Shown here one piece after another: positions 1-8,383 of a stretch of DNA of 64,000 bases. This DNA comes from Desmospora activa DSM 45169. Its GTDB lineage: Bacteria > Bacillota > Bacilli > Thermoactinomycetales > DSM-45169. Under the pieces are notes generated by a model that did not search any database, was not told where the DNA came from, and worked only from the letters and a program-made list of their open reading frames with translations. A program made the translations under genes and the position numbers. The stretch lies in assembly GCF_003046315.1 (NCBI RefSeq), contig NZ_PZZP01000001.1, positions 1,426,001 to 1,490,000 on the forward strand, read 5' to 3'. Position 1 is the first letter of the stretch, and every line of letters begins with the position of its first letter.

Positions 1-1
1 G

Positions 2-952
2 AACGGACCTTATGTAAAAAAGCATGGGGGATGGCCGTCAAAAAAAGAATGGCCTTTCTCTGAACAGGCGGATGATTTTCTTTGGTCCACGCTTCCTTTT
101 TCCGCGAAAACGAGAGTGACGCTAGACTGGAACCCCCTCCATCCAGGGGGATCCGTATGGGAGCGAGAGAAACAGAAGTGGATCGATCATTTTTTGGGCG
201 GATTGGAACAGGCGCAGCCTCGACAAACCGCTACCACCCAACCGACAATATCCATCCTGCTGCCCGTCTACAACGGAGCTGATACCATCTCGTGGACCAT
301 CACCTCCGCTCTCTACCAAACCCATCCCGATTTTGAGCTAATTGTGATCGATGACGGTTCTAACGACACCACGGCGAAGGAAGTACGTAAATTTGATGAC
401 CCACGGATTCGGTGGTTACCCCGTCCCGTTAATCGGGGGAAGGTGTATTGTTTAAACGAGGCTTGGCAAAAGACGAGGGGAAAGTGGCTGTTGGAGTTAG
501 ATGCCGATGATTGGCTCAGTCCAGAGGCACTCGCATGGGTACAACGTTCCGTGCAGGAAGTGCCGCCAGAAGTCGCTCTCCTTTATGGAGATCGGATATT
601 CTGGCAGGAAGATCCGACGGGCCGACTCATTTGTCGAACCTACAGAAAGGGGTATCCAATCCAATCGTTTCAACATTATCTAAACGATCTGACCCCGGTC
701 GGCCCGCGCATCTATCGGCGGGAAGCCATCTGCCAGATCGGCGGATGGCCGGTAGATGATTATGGGGAAGGGAGGTTGTATGAAGATATCCGGGTAGTGT
801 TAAAACTGCTGGAAACCCACCAAATCCGATATGTCCCAGGCTCCCACTACCACGTCCGACTTCGAGCTGACAGCGTCTCCCATAAAAACGCCAACCATTT
901 CTCCGCCTGGAAAGAGTGGCTTCTCTGCCGTTATTCAAGCAATCGATCTTAA
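2..952 (+). CDS. Family 2 glycosyltransferase, 5' end cut by window edge
   Basis: The reading frame is open from base 2, so the gene begins before the window; the GTG at 116 is only an internal codon. The first ~70 visible residues (tryptophan- and proline-rich, ending near WNPLHPGG) belong to no domain I recognise. A GT-A family 2 domain follows: TISILLPVYNG, then VIDDGSNDTT, then the metal-binding DxD-like LDADDW. GT2 enzymes move a sugar from a nucleotide donor, usually at the cytoplasmic membrane face. Its place beside sugar-nucleotide genes suggests spore or capsule glycan assembly (inference). The TAA stop overlaps the end of the convergent small gene at 949. Donor and acceptor are unknown. 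Confidence 0.8.
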   Translation, partial: NGPYVKKHGGWPSKKEWPFSEQADDFLWSTLPFSAKTRVTLDWNPLHPGGSVWEREKQKWIDHFLGGLEQAQPRQTATTQPTISILLPVYNGADTISWTITSALYQTHPDFELIVIDDGSNDTTAKEVRKFDDPRIRWLPRPVNRGKVYCLNEAWQKTRGKWLLELDADDWLSPEALAWVQRSVQEVPPEVALLYGDRIFWQEDPTGRLICRTYRKGYPIQSFQHYLNDLTPVGPRIYRREAICQIGGWPVDDYGEGRLYEDIRVVLKLLETHQIRYVPGSHYHVRLRADSVSHKNANHFSAWKEWLLCRYSSNRS

Positions 953-1149
953 GCGACGATGATCCGGATAAACCCGATGGCAAAATTATGAATGGTAACC
1001 GTAGCGGGTGGATATCCGGGAGTGACCGATACTTGCACAACAATCGTAGCTGGACCTGCGGAGAGAAGCCTTCCTGTTGTCAACCCCGCTGCAGTCATCA
1101 CTTCTACCTGGGAACCGATAAACTGGCGCAAACGTTGATAAAGAAGCAA
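949..1149 (-). CDS. Small Lsm-like (DUF2642-type) protein
   Basis: A protein of about 66 residues. The core reads IGSQVEVMTAAGLTTGRLLS, a short beta-rich pattern resembling the Lsm-like DUF2642 proteins of spore formers; I recall this family by shape and the match is weak. The open frame begins at a GTG at 1158, but AGGGGG abuts that codon and lies about 8 nt from the TTG at 1149, so I prefer 1149. It follows the arginine-rich Lsm-like gene (1165-1641) by a few bases and ends with the same fold type, so the two are probably one transcription unit of paired spore-surface proteins (inference). Confidence 0.5.
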   Translation of the reverse strand: MLLYQRLRQFIGSQVEVMTAAGLTTGRLLSAGPATIVVQVSVTPGYPPATVTIHNFAIGFIRIIVA

Positions 1150-1164
1150 TCTATCCACCCCCTA

Positions 1165-1641
1165 TCAGATTCTGCTGATACTGACGAAGTTTTCGAATGG
1201 GATGAGCACGATATTTCCACTAGCCTCCCGGATTTCTAGATAATCGTTACCTACACTAACCAAAACACCCTGTACCGTTCCATAACGAGTGGTAACCTCT
1301 ACATTTTGATTGAGAAATGGTAACAATTGTTCACGCAACGCCTGGTATCGCGCATTCAACAGATCGAGAAGTTCCTGTCTCAACCGTGCAAGCTCCGCTC
1401 TTAAAATAAATAAAGCACGCTGTAGAATCCTTCGCTCCAGCAACCTAAGCTGGCCTTGCCATCTGCGGACAACTCTTTTCGGAAAACGGATAACCCTTTT
1501 CGGCTTTCGGAAGCGAAGGCGTTTTTTTCGCTTAGGTGGACATTTTCGCTTTTTTGGCGGGCATAATTTGACCCACTGGCAATCTCGGCTCCGTTGCGGT
1601 TTCTTCCTTACCAATCGTCTTCCTCTTTTTTTCATTGCCAT
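1165..1641 (-). CDS. Highly basic protein with C-terminal Lsm-like domain
   Basis: About 158 residues in two parts. Residues 1-65 are extremely rich in Arg and Lys (for example KKRGRRLVRKKPQRSR, CPPKKRKCPPKRKKR) with a few Cys and Pro. After a helical stretch rich in Leu, Arg and Glu comes a short beta-rich C-terminal domain (VEVTTRYGTVQGVLVSVGND) of DUF2642/Lsm type, similar in pattern to the next gene. The basic arm could bind DNA, polyphosphate or acidic glycan, and such arms occur in spore-coat proteins (inference). AAAGGTGG sits in front of overlapping GTG (1644), ATG (1641) and ATG (1635) starts; 1641 fits best. No function is assigned. Confidence 0.6.
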   Translation of the reverse strand: MAMKKRGRRLVRKKPQRSRDCQWVKLCPPKKRKCPPKRKKRLRFRKPKRVIRFPKRVVRRWQGQLRLLERRILQRALFILRAELARLRQELLDLLNARYQALREQLLPFLNQNVEVTTRYGTVQGVLVSVGNDYLEIREASGNIVLIPFENFVSISRI

Positions 1642-1661
1642 CACGGCACCACCTTTCTTTT

Positions 1662-2696
1662 CTACTCCTTAGAATCCGCATGACGATCGCGTTCGATTTG
1701 TTCCAGGGCGACCACGATGTTTTCGGCAAAAGAGCGTTTTGTCAAGCGACTTGCCGTCTCTTCACCTCCCCGAACCAGCCTACGGGCTAAATTGGGATTG
1801 GAAAGAATCGAACGGATTCCTGTAGCTACTGCCTCAGGATGTTTAGGCGGTACAACATAGGCGCTTTCCAGATGACGACAAAAATCCATCACCCCACCGG
1901 AATTCGTAGTGACGACAGGGGTTCCGCAGGCCATCGCCTCCAAGGGTGGTAAGCCAAACCCTTCAATCCAAGAGGTGGAAACAAACACATCAGCCGCACG
2001 GTACAATTCCACCATTTCTATATCATCAGTCGGTTGGAATGTCCGATGTGGGATTCCGGGCAACGGTAACTCCCGTTCCGTACAGATCATGTGAACAATA
2101 AAATCTCCCTCATAGCTTTGCTTAAACAAGTGCATGCTTTTGACAAAATCATCGTATCCCTTCAAGGCATACCCTACCTTGGGATCACGGGCGATGTAGA
2201 GGATTACCTTGGGATGGTGTGATTTTATATCTTCCTGCCCGGCTCCAGGGTTAAAAACGTGTGGATCGATCCCGAGATTGACCACCGTCGACCGCTGTCC
2301 CACATGTGCTTGAATCCGTTTATCCAACCAATGGGAGACACTGATAACCGGAACCCTCTGCTGATACGTCCACAGGGCAACGGTGCGGTTCTCCCCCGTC
2401 AGCCAATCCGGTTCAAACCCTTGGCACAACCGGATGCACTGTTTCGGCCATGCGGCAAAAGCGGGTTGAAAAGTGATATAAAAATTAGGCAGGACAATGT
2501 CTCCATAAGGGATATTGTCTTTTTTGAGGAATGGGACCCGCGTTATTTTTGCATCGATCGGGTAGGCGACTGGGGACCAGTGTGGGAGAACGATCTCTGT
2601 CTCATAACCCTTAGCAACCAAGGCATTGGCGATATCAGCTAAAACCCGACATCCGCCCCCGGTCTCCAAGGATCCAACTGGGATTACAATTTTCAT
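1662..2696 (-). CDS. Family 4 (GT-B) glycosyltransferase
   Basis: 344 residues. The N-terminal half has the glycine-rich opening VIPVGSLETGGGCR typical of GT4 acceptor domains. The C-terminal half has the donor-domain signature: ADVFVSTSWIEGFGLPPLEAMACGTPVV, with the E-x7-E spacing that binds the nucleotide sugar, then TTNSGG. GT4 enzymes are retaining transferases at the cytoplasmic membrane face. GGAGG lies 6 nt before the ATG at 2696; an in-frame GTG at 2702 abuts the same motif and is unlikely. It lies upstream of, and in line with, the two Lsm-like genes and is divergent from the nucleotidyltransferase operon at 2907. Sugar specificity cannot be read from the sequence. Confidence 0.85.
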   Translation of the reverse strand: MKIVIPVGSLETGGGCRVLADIANALVAKGYETEIVLPHWSPVAYPIDAKITRVPFLKKDNIPYGDIVLPNFYITFQPAFAAWPKQCIRLCQGFEPDWLTGENRTVALWTYQQRVPVISVSHWLDKRIQAHVGQRSTVVNLGIDPHVFNPGAGQEDIKSHHPKVILYIARDPKVGYALKGYDDFVKSMHLFKQSYEGDFIVHMICTERELPLPGIPHRTFQPTDDIEMVELYRAADVFVSTSWIEGFGLPPLEAMACGTPVVTTNSGGVMDFCRHLESAYVVPPKHPEAVATGIRSILSNPNLARRLVRGGEETASRLTKRSFAENIVVALEQIERDRHADSKE

Positions 2697-2906
2697 AGCC
2701 ACCCTCCCTCCCTACATGCTCCCGATTATTATACAAAGCAGAAATATAGGTGACCCTTTTACCGGCCTAGCCAATCCATTTTGTGCCAATAACTATTTTA
2801 AAAGCCTTCATTCATTCGACTATACGAAGCCCGGTGAGGGTGAATAGATTGCTTTAACGGAAAATGACCTAATTGTGCAGTAATCAAGAAGGAGGGGGGC
2901 TTACTC

Positions 2907-3617
2907 GTGGATGCCGTGATCGTAACCGGTGGCAAAGGTACCCGTATGGCCCCATTTACCCAGGTATTACCCAAGGGGCTCCTCCCCATCGGTGGACAAC
3001 CGACATTGGAACTGATTGTTAAACAGCTGAAGTATCACGGGTTTCAAGATATCACCCTATTGTGCGGATATCTGGCTCCTCTGATCCAAACCTATTTTGG
3101 GAACGGACGCGCTTGGGGAGTTTCCATTCGCTACCAAATCGAAAAACACCCCCTGGGAACCGTCGGACCGCTAAAAGGGTTACCATCCCTTGCACAACCC
3201 TTTCTCGTGATGAATTGCGATGTGCTGACCACCCTCGATATGAAAAAGTTTTATGATTTCCATTGTGCAGGGGATAGCGTACTCACCATTGCCTCTCAAA
3301 CCAAAAACGTTCCCATCGATTTAGGTGTATTACAAACACAAGCGGATCGGGTGACCGACTTTCTGGAAAAACCGACGAAACCGGCTCTGGTCAATATGGG
3401 GGTCTATATGATGAATCCTGAAATCATGGACTACATTCCCGATCAACATTTTTTTGATATGCCGGACTTAATCCGCGCACTTTTAAAGGACCACAAAAAA
3501 GTGCGCCATTATCATAATGACGCTTTTTGGATGGATATCGGTCGGCCGAAAGATTTTGAAGAGGCGAATCGCTTGTATAAAACGATCGCCCCACAGCTTT
3601 TGCCCGGTCAATCGTGA
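2907..3617 (+). CDS. Sugar-1-phosphate nucleotidyltransferase
   Basis: 236 residues, the length of a lone nucleotidyltransferase domain. The N-terminus DAVIVTGGKGTRMAPFTQVLPKGLLPIGGQP holds the NTP-binding GGxGTR and the PK loop; NCDVL and the later PTKP/VNMGVYMMNP fit the RmlA/GlmU-like superfamily. It joins a sugar-1-phosphate and an NTP to give an NDP-sugar plus pyrophosphate. The start is GTG at 2907 behind AAGGAGGGG. It opens the + strand operon that continues 16 bp later with the 2-epimerase, so it probably activates a sugar for the same glycan. The substrate is unknown; SpsI-like spore-coat enzymes are the nearest family I recall. Confidence 0.85.
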   Translation: MDAVIVTGGKGTRMAPFTQVLPKGLLPIGGQPTLELIVKQLKYHGFQDITLLCGYLAPLIQTYFGNGRAWGVSIRYQIEKHPLGTVGPLKGLPSLAQPFLVMNCDVLTTLDMKKFYDFHCAGDSVLTIASQTKNVPIDLGVLQTQADRVTDFLEKPTKPALVNMGVYMMNPEIMDYIPDQHFFDMPDLIRALLKDHKKVRHYHNDAFWMDIGRPKDFEEANRLYKTIAPQLLPGQS

Positions 3618-3633
3618 TAAAGGAGGACAAAAT

Positions 3634-4722
3634 GTGAAAATCATGACGATTCTCGGGACGCGCCCCGAGATCATTCGATTAAGCCTGATCATTCATCAAT
3701 TGGATCGATACGCTTCCCGGCATGTCCTCGTTCACACCGGGCAAAACGGCGATAAGTCCCTAAGCGATATCTTTTTTAAGCAGATGGGAATCCGGGCACC
3801 CAACTATCAAATTCCAGTCGGCTCTTATTCCTTTGGCACGCAATTGGGAACGATGTTTGCCGAAGTAGAAGCAATTCTTTTACAAGAAAAGCCCGACCGC
3901 ATCTTGATGCTGGGTGATACCAACAGCGCACTTTGTGCCATTGTGGCCGAGCGGATGGGGATTCCCGTCTATCACATGGAAGCGGGAAACCGTTGTTATG
4001 ACGCGGCTGTACCGGAAGAGCTCAACCGGAAAATCATCGATACTGTCTCTTCTTTTAATTTGCCTTATACCGAATGGAGCCGACAAAATTTGTTGCGCGA
4101 AGGCATTCCCTCTCACCGAATCTGGGTTTCGGGAAATCCCATCTATGAAGTATTAGAGCATTACCGGAATGAGATCGATAAAAGTGATATTTTACGAGAA
4201 ATGGGGCTGAAAGCAGGGACATACACCCTGGTAACAGCCCATCGCGCTGAAAACGTGGATAACAGCGATCACCTGCAAAAAATTGTAGAGAGCTTGCGTT
4301 TAATTGCCGATCAGACGGAGATGCCGGTGATTTGTAGTGTTCATCCCCGTACCCGTGCCCGTTTGACCCAAAACCAAATCACCTCCTCCCATCCCAATGT
4401 GATTTTCCATCCCCCCTTCGGCTTTTTTGATTTTGTGAAACTGCAAAAAAATGCCCGTGTCGTCGTGACCGACAGTGGTACAGTGCAAGAAGAAAGCTGC
4501 ATCTTCGGTGTTCCTGCCGTCACCATTCGCAAAAGTACCGAAAGGCCCGAAACGGTCACCTGTGGAAGCAACACGGTTTCGGGTCTAGATCCAACGCGCA
4601 TTGCCGCCTGTGTGGAATTCATGACTCATGCGAAGGAGTGGCAATGTCCCGAAGGGTATCTCGATCCCCTCGTTTCTACCAAAGTAGTCAATATGATATT
4701 AGGAGGGATCAATCATGTTTAA
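3634..4722 (+). CDS. UDP-GlcNAc 2-epimerase family enzyme (WbvD/CapG/FnlC type)
   Basis: 362 residues. It opens MTILGTRPEIIRLS, the family N-terminus, and carries GDTNSALCAI, YHMEAGNRCYDAAVPEE(LNRK) and the late TDSGTVQEES signature of non-hydrolysing UDP-GlcNAc 2-epimerases. The NRCYD ... PEELNRKI form resembles CapG/FnlC/WbvD enzymes, which invert C2 of 6-deoxy-L-HexNAc nucleotides, more than MnaA/WecB (recalled similarity). The start is GTG 3634 with AAGGAGG 7 nt upstream; the frame opens earlier but that part overlaps the previous gene in another frame. It overlaps the following dehydratase by 8 bp, so the two are translationally coupled. Confidence 0.85.
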   Translation: MKIMTILGTRPEIIRLSLIIHQLDRYASRHVLVHTGQNGDKSLSDIFFKQMGIRAPNYQIPVGSYSFGTQLGTMFAEVEAILLQEKPDRILMLGDTNSALCAIVAERMGIPVYHMEAGNRCYDAAVPEELNRKIIDTVSSFNLPYTEWSRQNLLREGIPSHRIWVSGNPIYEVLEHYRNEIDKSDILREMGLKAGTYTLVTAHRAENVDNSDHLQKIVESLRLIADQTEMPVICSVHPRTRARLTQNQITSSHPNVIFHPPFGFFDFVKLQKNARVVVTDSGTVQEESCIFGVPAVTIRKSTERPETVTCGSNTVSGLDPTRIAACVEFMTHAKEWQCPEGYLDPLVSTKVVNMILGGINHV

Positions 4723-5698
4723 AGGACAGACGATTTTGATCACCGGTGCCACCGGATCGTGGGGATATGAGCTGACACGTCACCTCCTTCGGTATCAGCC
4801 TAAGGAGATTCGCATCTTTTCTCGCAACGAATTTTCACAGGTGACAATGGGGCGCTTTATTCGCTCTTCCAAATTAAAATTTATCATCGGTGACGTCAGA
4901 GATCGGGAGTCGGTACAACAAGCTTGCCGCGGAGTCGATACCGTTTTTCATCTGGCTGCGCTCAAACATGTTCCCATCTGTGAAATGCAACCGGATGAAG
5001 CGTTAAAAACCAATGTCCTCGGAACGGAAAATGTGATCCAGGCCAGCATTCACCATCAAGTAAAAAAGGTGATCGATGTTTCCACCGATAAAGCCGTCGA
5101 CCCGGTTAATTTTTACGGCATGACTAAAGCCTTTGGTGAAAAACTGATGATCCGGGCCAACGACCTTACCCCGTCAACCCGTTTTGTCTGTATCCGTGGC
5201 GGCAATGTTCTGGGAACCAACGGCAGCGTTGTTCCCTTCTTTAAAAAACAGATTGAGGACGGTGGCGAAGTCACCCTCACCTCTAAGATGATGACCCGGT
5301 TTTTTCTGACGATTTCCGAGGCGATTGAGTTACTGATTAAAGCAGCAATCGAATCGATCGGAGGAGAAACCTTCGTTATGAAAATGAAAACCTGCCGCAT
5401 TCTTCATTTGGCGGAAGTGCTAATGCGCCATGCTACTCACTCTGTTGCCATCAAGGAGATAGGAATCCGGCCCGGTGAAAAATTGCATGAAGTACTGGTA
5501 TCTGCCCATGAATCCCCCCGCACCTATCGCTATAACGACCAGTATTACGTCATCTTGCCCTCCCACCCATCGGCGGAGCTCAGCCAACAATATGGGTCGT
5601 TGGAAAAGGTTCGTTTCCAAACCTATTCCTCTAATGCCGACCCGATGTCCCATGATGAGATCGAAGCATTGCTGCGGCAAGGCGGAATGCTTCCGTAA
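4715..5698 (+). CDS. Inverting UDP-GlcNAc 4,6-dehydratase (CapE/WbvB/PseB family)
   Basis: 327 residues of the short soluble SDR-dehydratase group. Visible are the NAD motif GATGSWGYE at residues ~10-18, GDVRD, the signature HLAALKHVP, and the active-site string STDKA ... YGMTK whose Asp, Lys and Tyr match the catalytic set described for FlaA1/PseB. The family converts UDP-GlcNAc to UDP-2-acetamido-2,6-dideoxy-L-arabino-4-hexulose. With the next reductase and the previous 2-epimerase it makes a 6-deoxy-L-HexNAc nucleotide. The same ketosugar is the substrate of PseC, encoded at 14641-15864, and no other PseB is in the window, so this enzyme may serve both branches (inference). Confidence 0.85.
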   Translation: MFKGQTILITGATGSWGYELTRHLLRYQPKEIRIFSRNEFSQVTMGRFIRSSKLKFIIGDVRDRESVQQACRGVDTVFHLAALKHVPICEMQPDEALKTNVLGTENVIQASIHHQVKKVIDVSTDKAVDPVNFYGMTKAFGEKLMIRANDLTPSTRFVCIRGGNVLGTNGSVVPFFKKQIEDGGEVTLTSKMMTRFFLTISEAIELLIKAAIESIGGETFVMKMKTCRILHLAEVLMRHATHSVAIKEIGIRPGEKLHEVLVSAHESPRTYRYNDQYYVILPSHPSAELSQQYGSLEKVRFQTYSSNADPMSHDEIEALLRQGGMLP

Positions 5699-5716
5699 TC
5701 CAAGGGGGGATACCGT

Positions 5717-6567
5717 GTGAAGATCCTGATATTTGGTGGTAGCGGGATGGCGGGCCACATGCTCCGGGATTATCTGAACGCAAACAATCACGAAGTATGG
5801 TGGACCACACGTAAAAAAACGACCGACCCGCTGGCGCTCACCCTGGATGTGAATACTGAGACAGAGGTAGCAGCAATACTGGAGCGGGTGCGGCCGGAAG
5901 TCGTCATTAACGCTGTCGGTATTTTAAATGATGATGCCACCCGTCGACCGGAAGAGCCATCCGAGTAAACAGTCTTTTCCCTCACCAGTTGGCTCGCTTC
6001 GGCAATCAACATGGATTTCGTTTGATCCATATCAGTACCGATTGTGTTTTTTCCGGCACTCGTGGCGGATATATGGAAAAAGACCCCACCGATGCCCCCA
6101 CCTTATACGGTAAAACCAAAAATTTGGGGGAAATAACCGTTGAGCAGCATGTCACTATCCGTACGTCCATCGTCGGACCTGAACTAAAGCCACACGGGAT
6201 CGGTCTATTTCATTGGTTTATGCAACAAGTAGATATGATTCAAGGATATCGGCGTGTTTTCTGGAATGGAGTGACCACATTGGAACTGGCCAAAGCGATT
6301 GAGTGGCTTCTCCCCCAGCCCGTCAGTGGGTTAATTCATCTAGCAACTCCGCAAAAGATCTCCAAATATACACTTCTTTATCTATTTCGCGAAGTGTTTA
6401 ACCGAAGTGGAGTCACAATCCATCCCCGTGACGATATTCGATCGGATAAAACCTTGCTCAATACGCGGGCGGACTTCACTTATCCACTCCCTCCCTATAT
6501 CGCCATGTTACGAGAACTGAAAGAATGGATGGAATCACACACAGAAAGGAATTATCCATATGCATGA
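5717..6567 (+). pseudogene. RmlD-type 4-ketosugar reductase with a one-base frameshift
   Basis: Two frames together encode one ~283-residue SDR. The first (5717-5968) gives the Rossmann start KILIFGGSGMAGHML and VINAVGIL, then stops just after RRPEE. Reading on in the other frame gives AIRVNSLFPHQLARFGNQHGFRLIHISTDCVFSG, then the catalytic YGKTK, then a normal C-terminus. Adding one G after GAAGAG near 5956 restores GAA GAG GCC ATC CGA GTA AAC, so one base is missing. At this length there is no C-terminal cupin, unlike CapF/FnlB; it is closer to the WbvR/RmlD reductases of UDP-L-QuiNAc synthesis (recalled). The start is GTG 5717 behind AGGGGGG. It is either a true loss or a sequencing error. 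Confidence 0.85.
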
Positions 6568-7777
6568 TGTAGGAATCGTCATGCCGTTATACAACCAACA
6601 TCCGTCATACCTCCGTGCTGCTCTTCAGTCTATATTTCGCCAAACTTATCGACAGTTTCAGCTTGTGATTGTGATCGATGGAGCGGATAAGCAAACCGTT
6701 CAGACTGTCCACGAAGAAACCGCCGCCGATCCACGGGTCAAATTACTTTTTCATAAGAAAAACCGTGGGGTTTCACAAGCCCTTAATACCGGATTTCAGC
6801 TTCTTTTCTCCCTTCCCCATATCCAATACCTGACATGGATCTCCAGCGATAATATTTATTACCCTCGCTTCTTAGAAGCGCTGCGTGCAAAGCTCCATAC
6901 GGGACCGCCTCAGCTGGGATTCGTCTATAGCAGTTTCCGCCATATAAACGGTGAAGGCAACTCGATCCAGACCGAGAACGATCTGATCAAGTTTCGCCAG
7001 TTTCAACGAAAGCCGAAAGAAGAGCTTCTCGATGTTTGTTTTGTCGGGGTTTCTTTTATGTATAAGAAATCCTTTGCTCAAAAAATCAATGGCTATCACC
7101 TGGAACCCGTAGAAGACTTTGAGTATTGGCTTCGCCTAACCGAGCTGTGCGAGATTGACTACATCCCGGAAGAGTTGATGGATTATCGGATGAATTCCGA
7201 CCATAGCGTCTCCGCCCGTCTGCGTAAATCCAAGCAACAACATCGCCGTTGGCGCTATGCCTTTCAGCTGGCACGGCAACAGGCGCGTCAACGGCGAAAT
7301 ATCCCCTTTGAAACAACTGTTATCTTTCCTGTCGACGACCGGATTGAAAACAAAACCGATCTCATGGAAACATTGTTGGAGCAATATTATAGTAACTATA
7401 AACTGCTGGTGGTCGATCTCTCCCCCCGTTCCACCGGGGAAGCAGTGCTTAAACATATCGAAGATCCCCGTACGACAATCATCCCGTTGCCACATGCAAC
7501 TTTAAAGGACGCAGTCCGTAAATATCTCCCCCATGTCGAAACGCCATATACCATGATCCACGGCCTTCGCACCGTCTGGCCTCCGCTTGTAACATGGGAT
7601 TATATGCAAAAGCTGGTTCTCTACGCTCGTCAACATGCTGCAAAATCCTTTCTCTCTGTTCACTATGTTCCCAATGAAAAAGCTCCGATTCAACTCAGGC
7701 AAACCCCTGCCCCAGACGAACCCCACTTTGGGGAGATCTATCGGTCAAAAGAGTTACTTAAAGTGCTACAGACTTAA
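6560..7777 (+). CDS. Family 2 glycosyltransferase with a degenerate second GT-A-like half
   Basis: 405 residues. Residues 1-230 are a GT2 domain: VGIVMPLYNQHPSYLRAALQS, NRGVSQALNTG, then WISSDN in place of the usual DxD, and later EDFEYWLRL. The C-terminal ~130 residues start again with a GT-A-like rhythm (TTVIFPVDD, LLEQYYSNYKLLVVDLS) without acidic metal ligands, as if a second GT2 domain had decayed. The ATG at 6560 overlaps the end of the reductase frame, with AAAGGA upstream. It closes the + strand operon directly before a terminator, and probably adds the sugar made by the operon (inference). Confidence 0.8.
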   Translation: MHDVGIVMPLYNQHPSYLRAALQSIFRQTYRQFQLVIVIDGADKQTVQTVHEETAADPRVKLLFHKKNRGVSQALNTGFQLLFSLPHIQYLTWISSDNIYYPRFLEALRAKLHTGPPQLGFVYSSFRHINGEGNSIQTENDLIKFRQFQRKPKEELLDVCFVGVSFMYKKSFAQKINGYHLEPVEDFEYWLRLTELCEIDYIPEELMDYRMNSDHSVSARLRKSKQQHRRWRYAFQLARQQARQRRNIPFETTVIFPVDDRIENKTDLMETLLEQYYSNYKLLVVDLSPRSTGEAVLKHIEDPRTTIIPLPHATLKDAVRKYLPHVETPYTMIHGLRTVWPPLVTWDYMQKLVLYARQHAAKSFLSVHYVPNEKAPIQLRQTPAPDEPHFGEIYRSKELLKVLQT

Positions 7778-7806
7778 AAAAGACCGCTGATGGCGGTCCT
7801 TTTTAT
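7776..7806. terminator. Bidirectional rho-independent terminator
   Basis: Arms GACCGC (7782-7787) and GCGGTC (7793-7798) enclose a 5-nt loop. A run of A precedes the stem and a run of T follows it, so it can stop both the + strand operon ending at 7777 and the - strand operon ending at 7811. Confidence 0.85.
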
Positions 7807-7810
7807 TACT

Positions 7811-8362
7811 TCAATCGGAAAAGAGGCGTGACTTTAAAAGCGTTTTTCGTTCTTGCCAATCCCGATTTAACGCCCTGACACAAATCAGGTCCTCATATCG
7901 TCCATCCCGTAAGATGTGTTCTACTAGATATCCCTCTACATCGATGATTTCTAACTTTCGTTCAAAGCGGAGTGCTCGAGTGTTGCAGGCAAGGGTCTCC
8001 CCACATAGTTTTCGGACTCCCAGACGGTCAAATGCATACTCCAGCGCCAGATATCCCATCGCTGTTCCTGTCCCTTTTGGCAGATCGGTTCGCCCCAGAT
8101 AACACCCCCAGAAGCAACGATGATGATACGGATCCCACCTGGAGAAGGTAACAACACCGGCGGGTTCCTCCTGATATTCAAACAGCAACGGATGGCATGG
8201 GGTGTCAAAGACACCCTGAAACCACTGTCGATGTTCTTCCATTGTAATCGCGCGATCTGAGAGGGACAACTTACGAATCGGCTCCGAATTTCGCCAATCA
8301 AGAACCATCGCCAAATCGTCTTCCGTCATCGGCCGTAAGCGACAGTCCGCATATCGAGGCAT
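7811..8362 (-). CDS. pseH: PseH-like GNAT acetyltransferase
   Basis: 183 residues of the RimJ/RimL-like GNAT fold: RLRPMTEDDLAMVLDWRNS at the N-terminus, acetyl-CoA loop LPKGTGTAMGYLALEYAF, and the late LACNTRALRFERKL typical of PseH. PseH acetylates the C4 amine of UDP-4-amino-4,6-dideoxy-N-acetyl-L-altrosamine in the pseudaminic acid pathway. The ATG at 8362 follows AAAGGGGGG; an in-frame GTG two codons earlier is too close to it. It is the last gene of the - strand pse operon, 22 bp after pseI. Identity rests on family pattern plus company. Confidence 0.85.
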   Translation of the reverse strand: MPRYADCRLRPMTEDDLAMVLDWRNSEPIRKLSLSDRAITMEEHRQWFQGVFDTPCHPLLFEYQEEPAGVVTFSRWDPYHHRCFWGCYLGRTDLPKGTGTAMGYLALEYAFDRLGVRKLCGETLACNTRALRFERKLEIIDVEGYLVEHILRDGRYEDLICVRALNRDWQERKTLLKSRLFSD

Positions 8363-8383
8363 ATACACCCCCCTTTCCTATAA

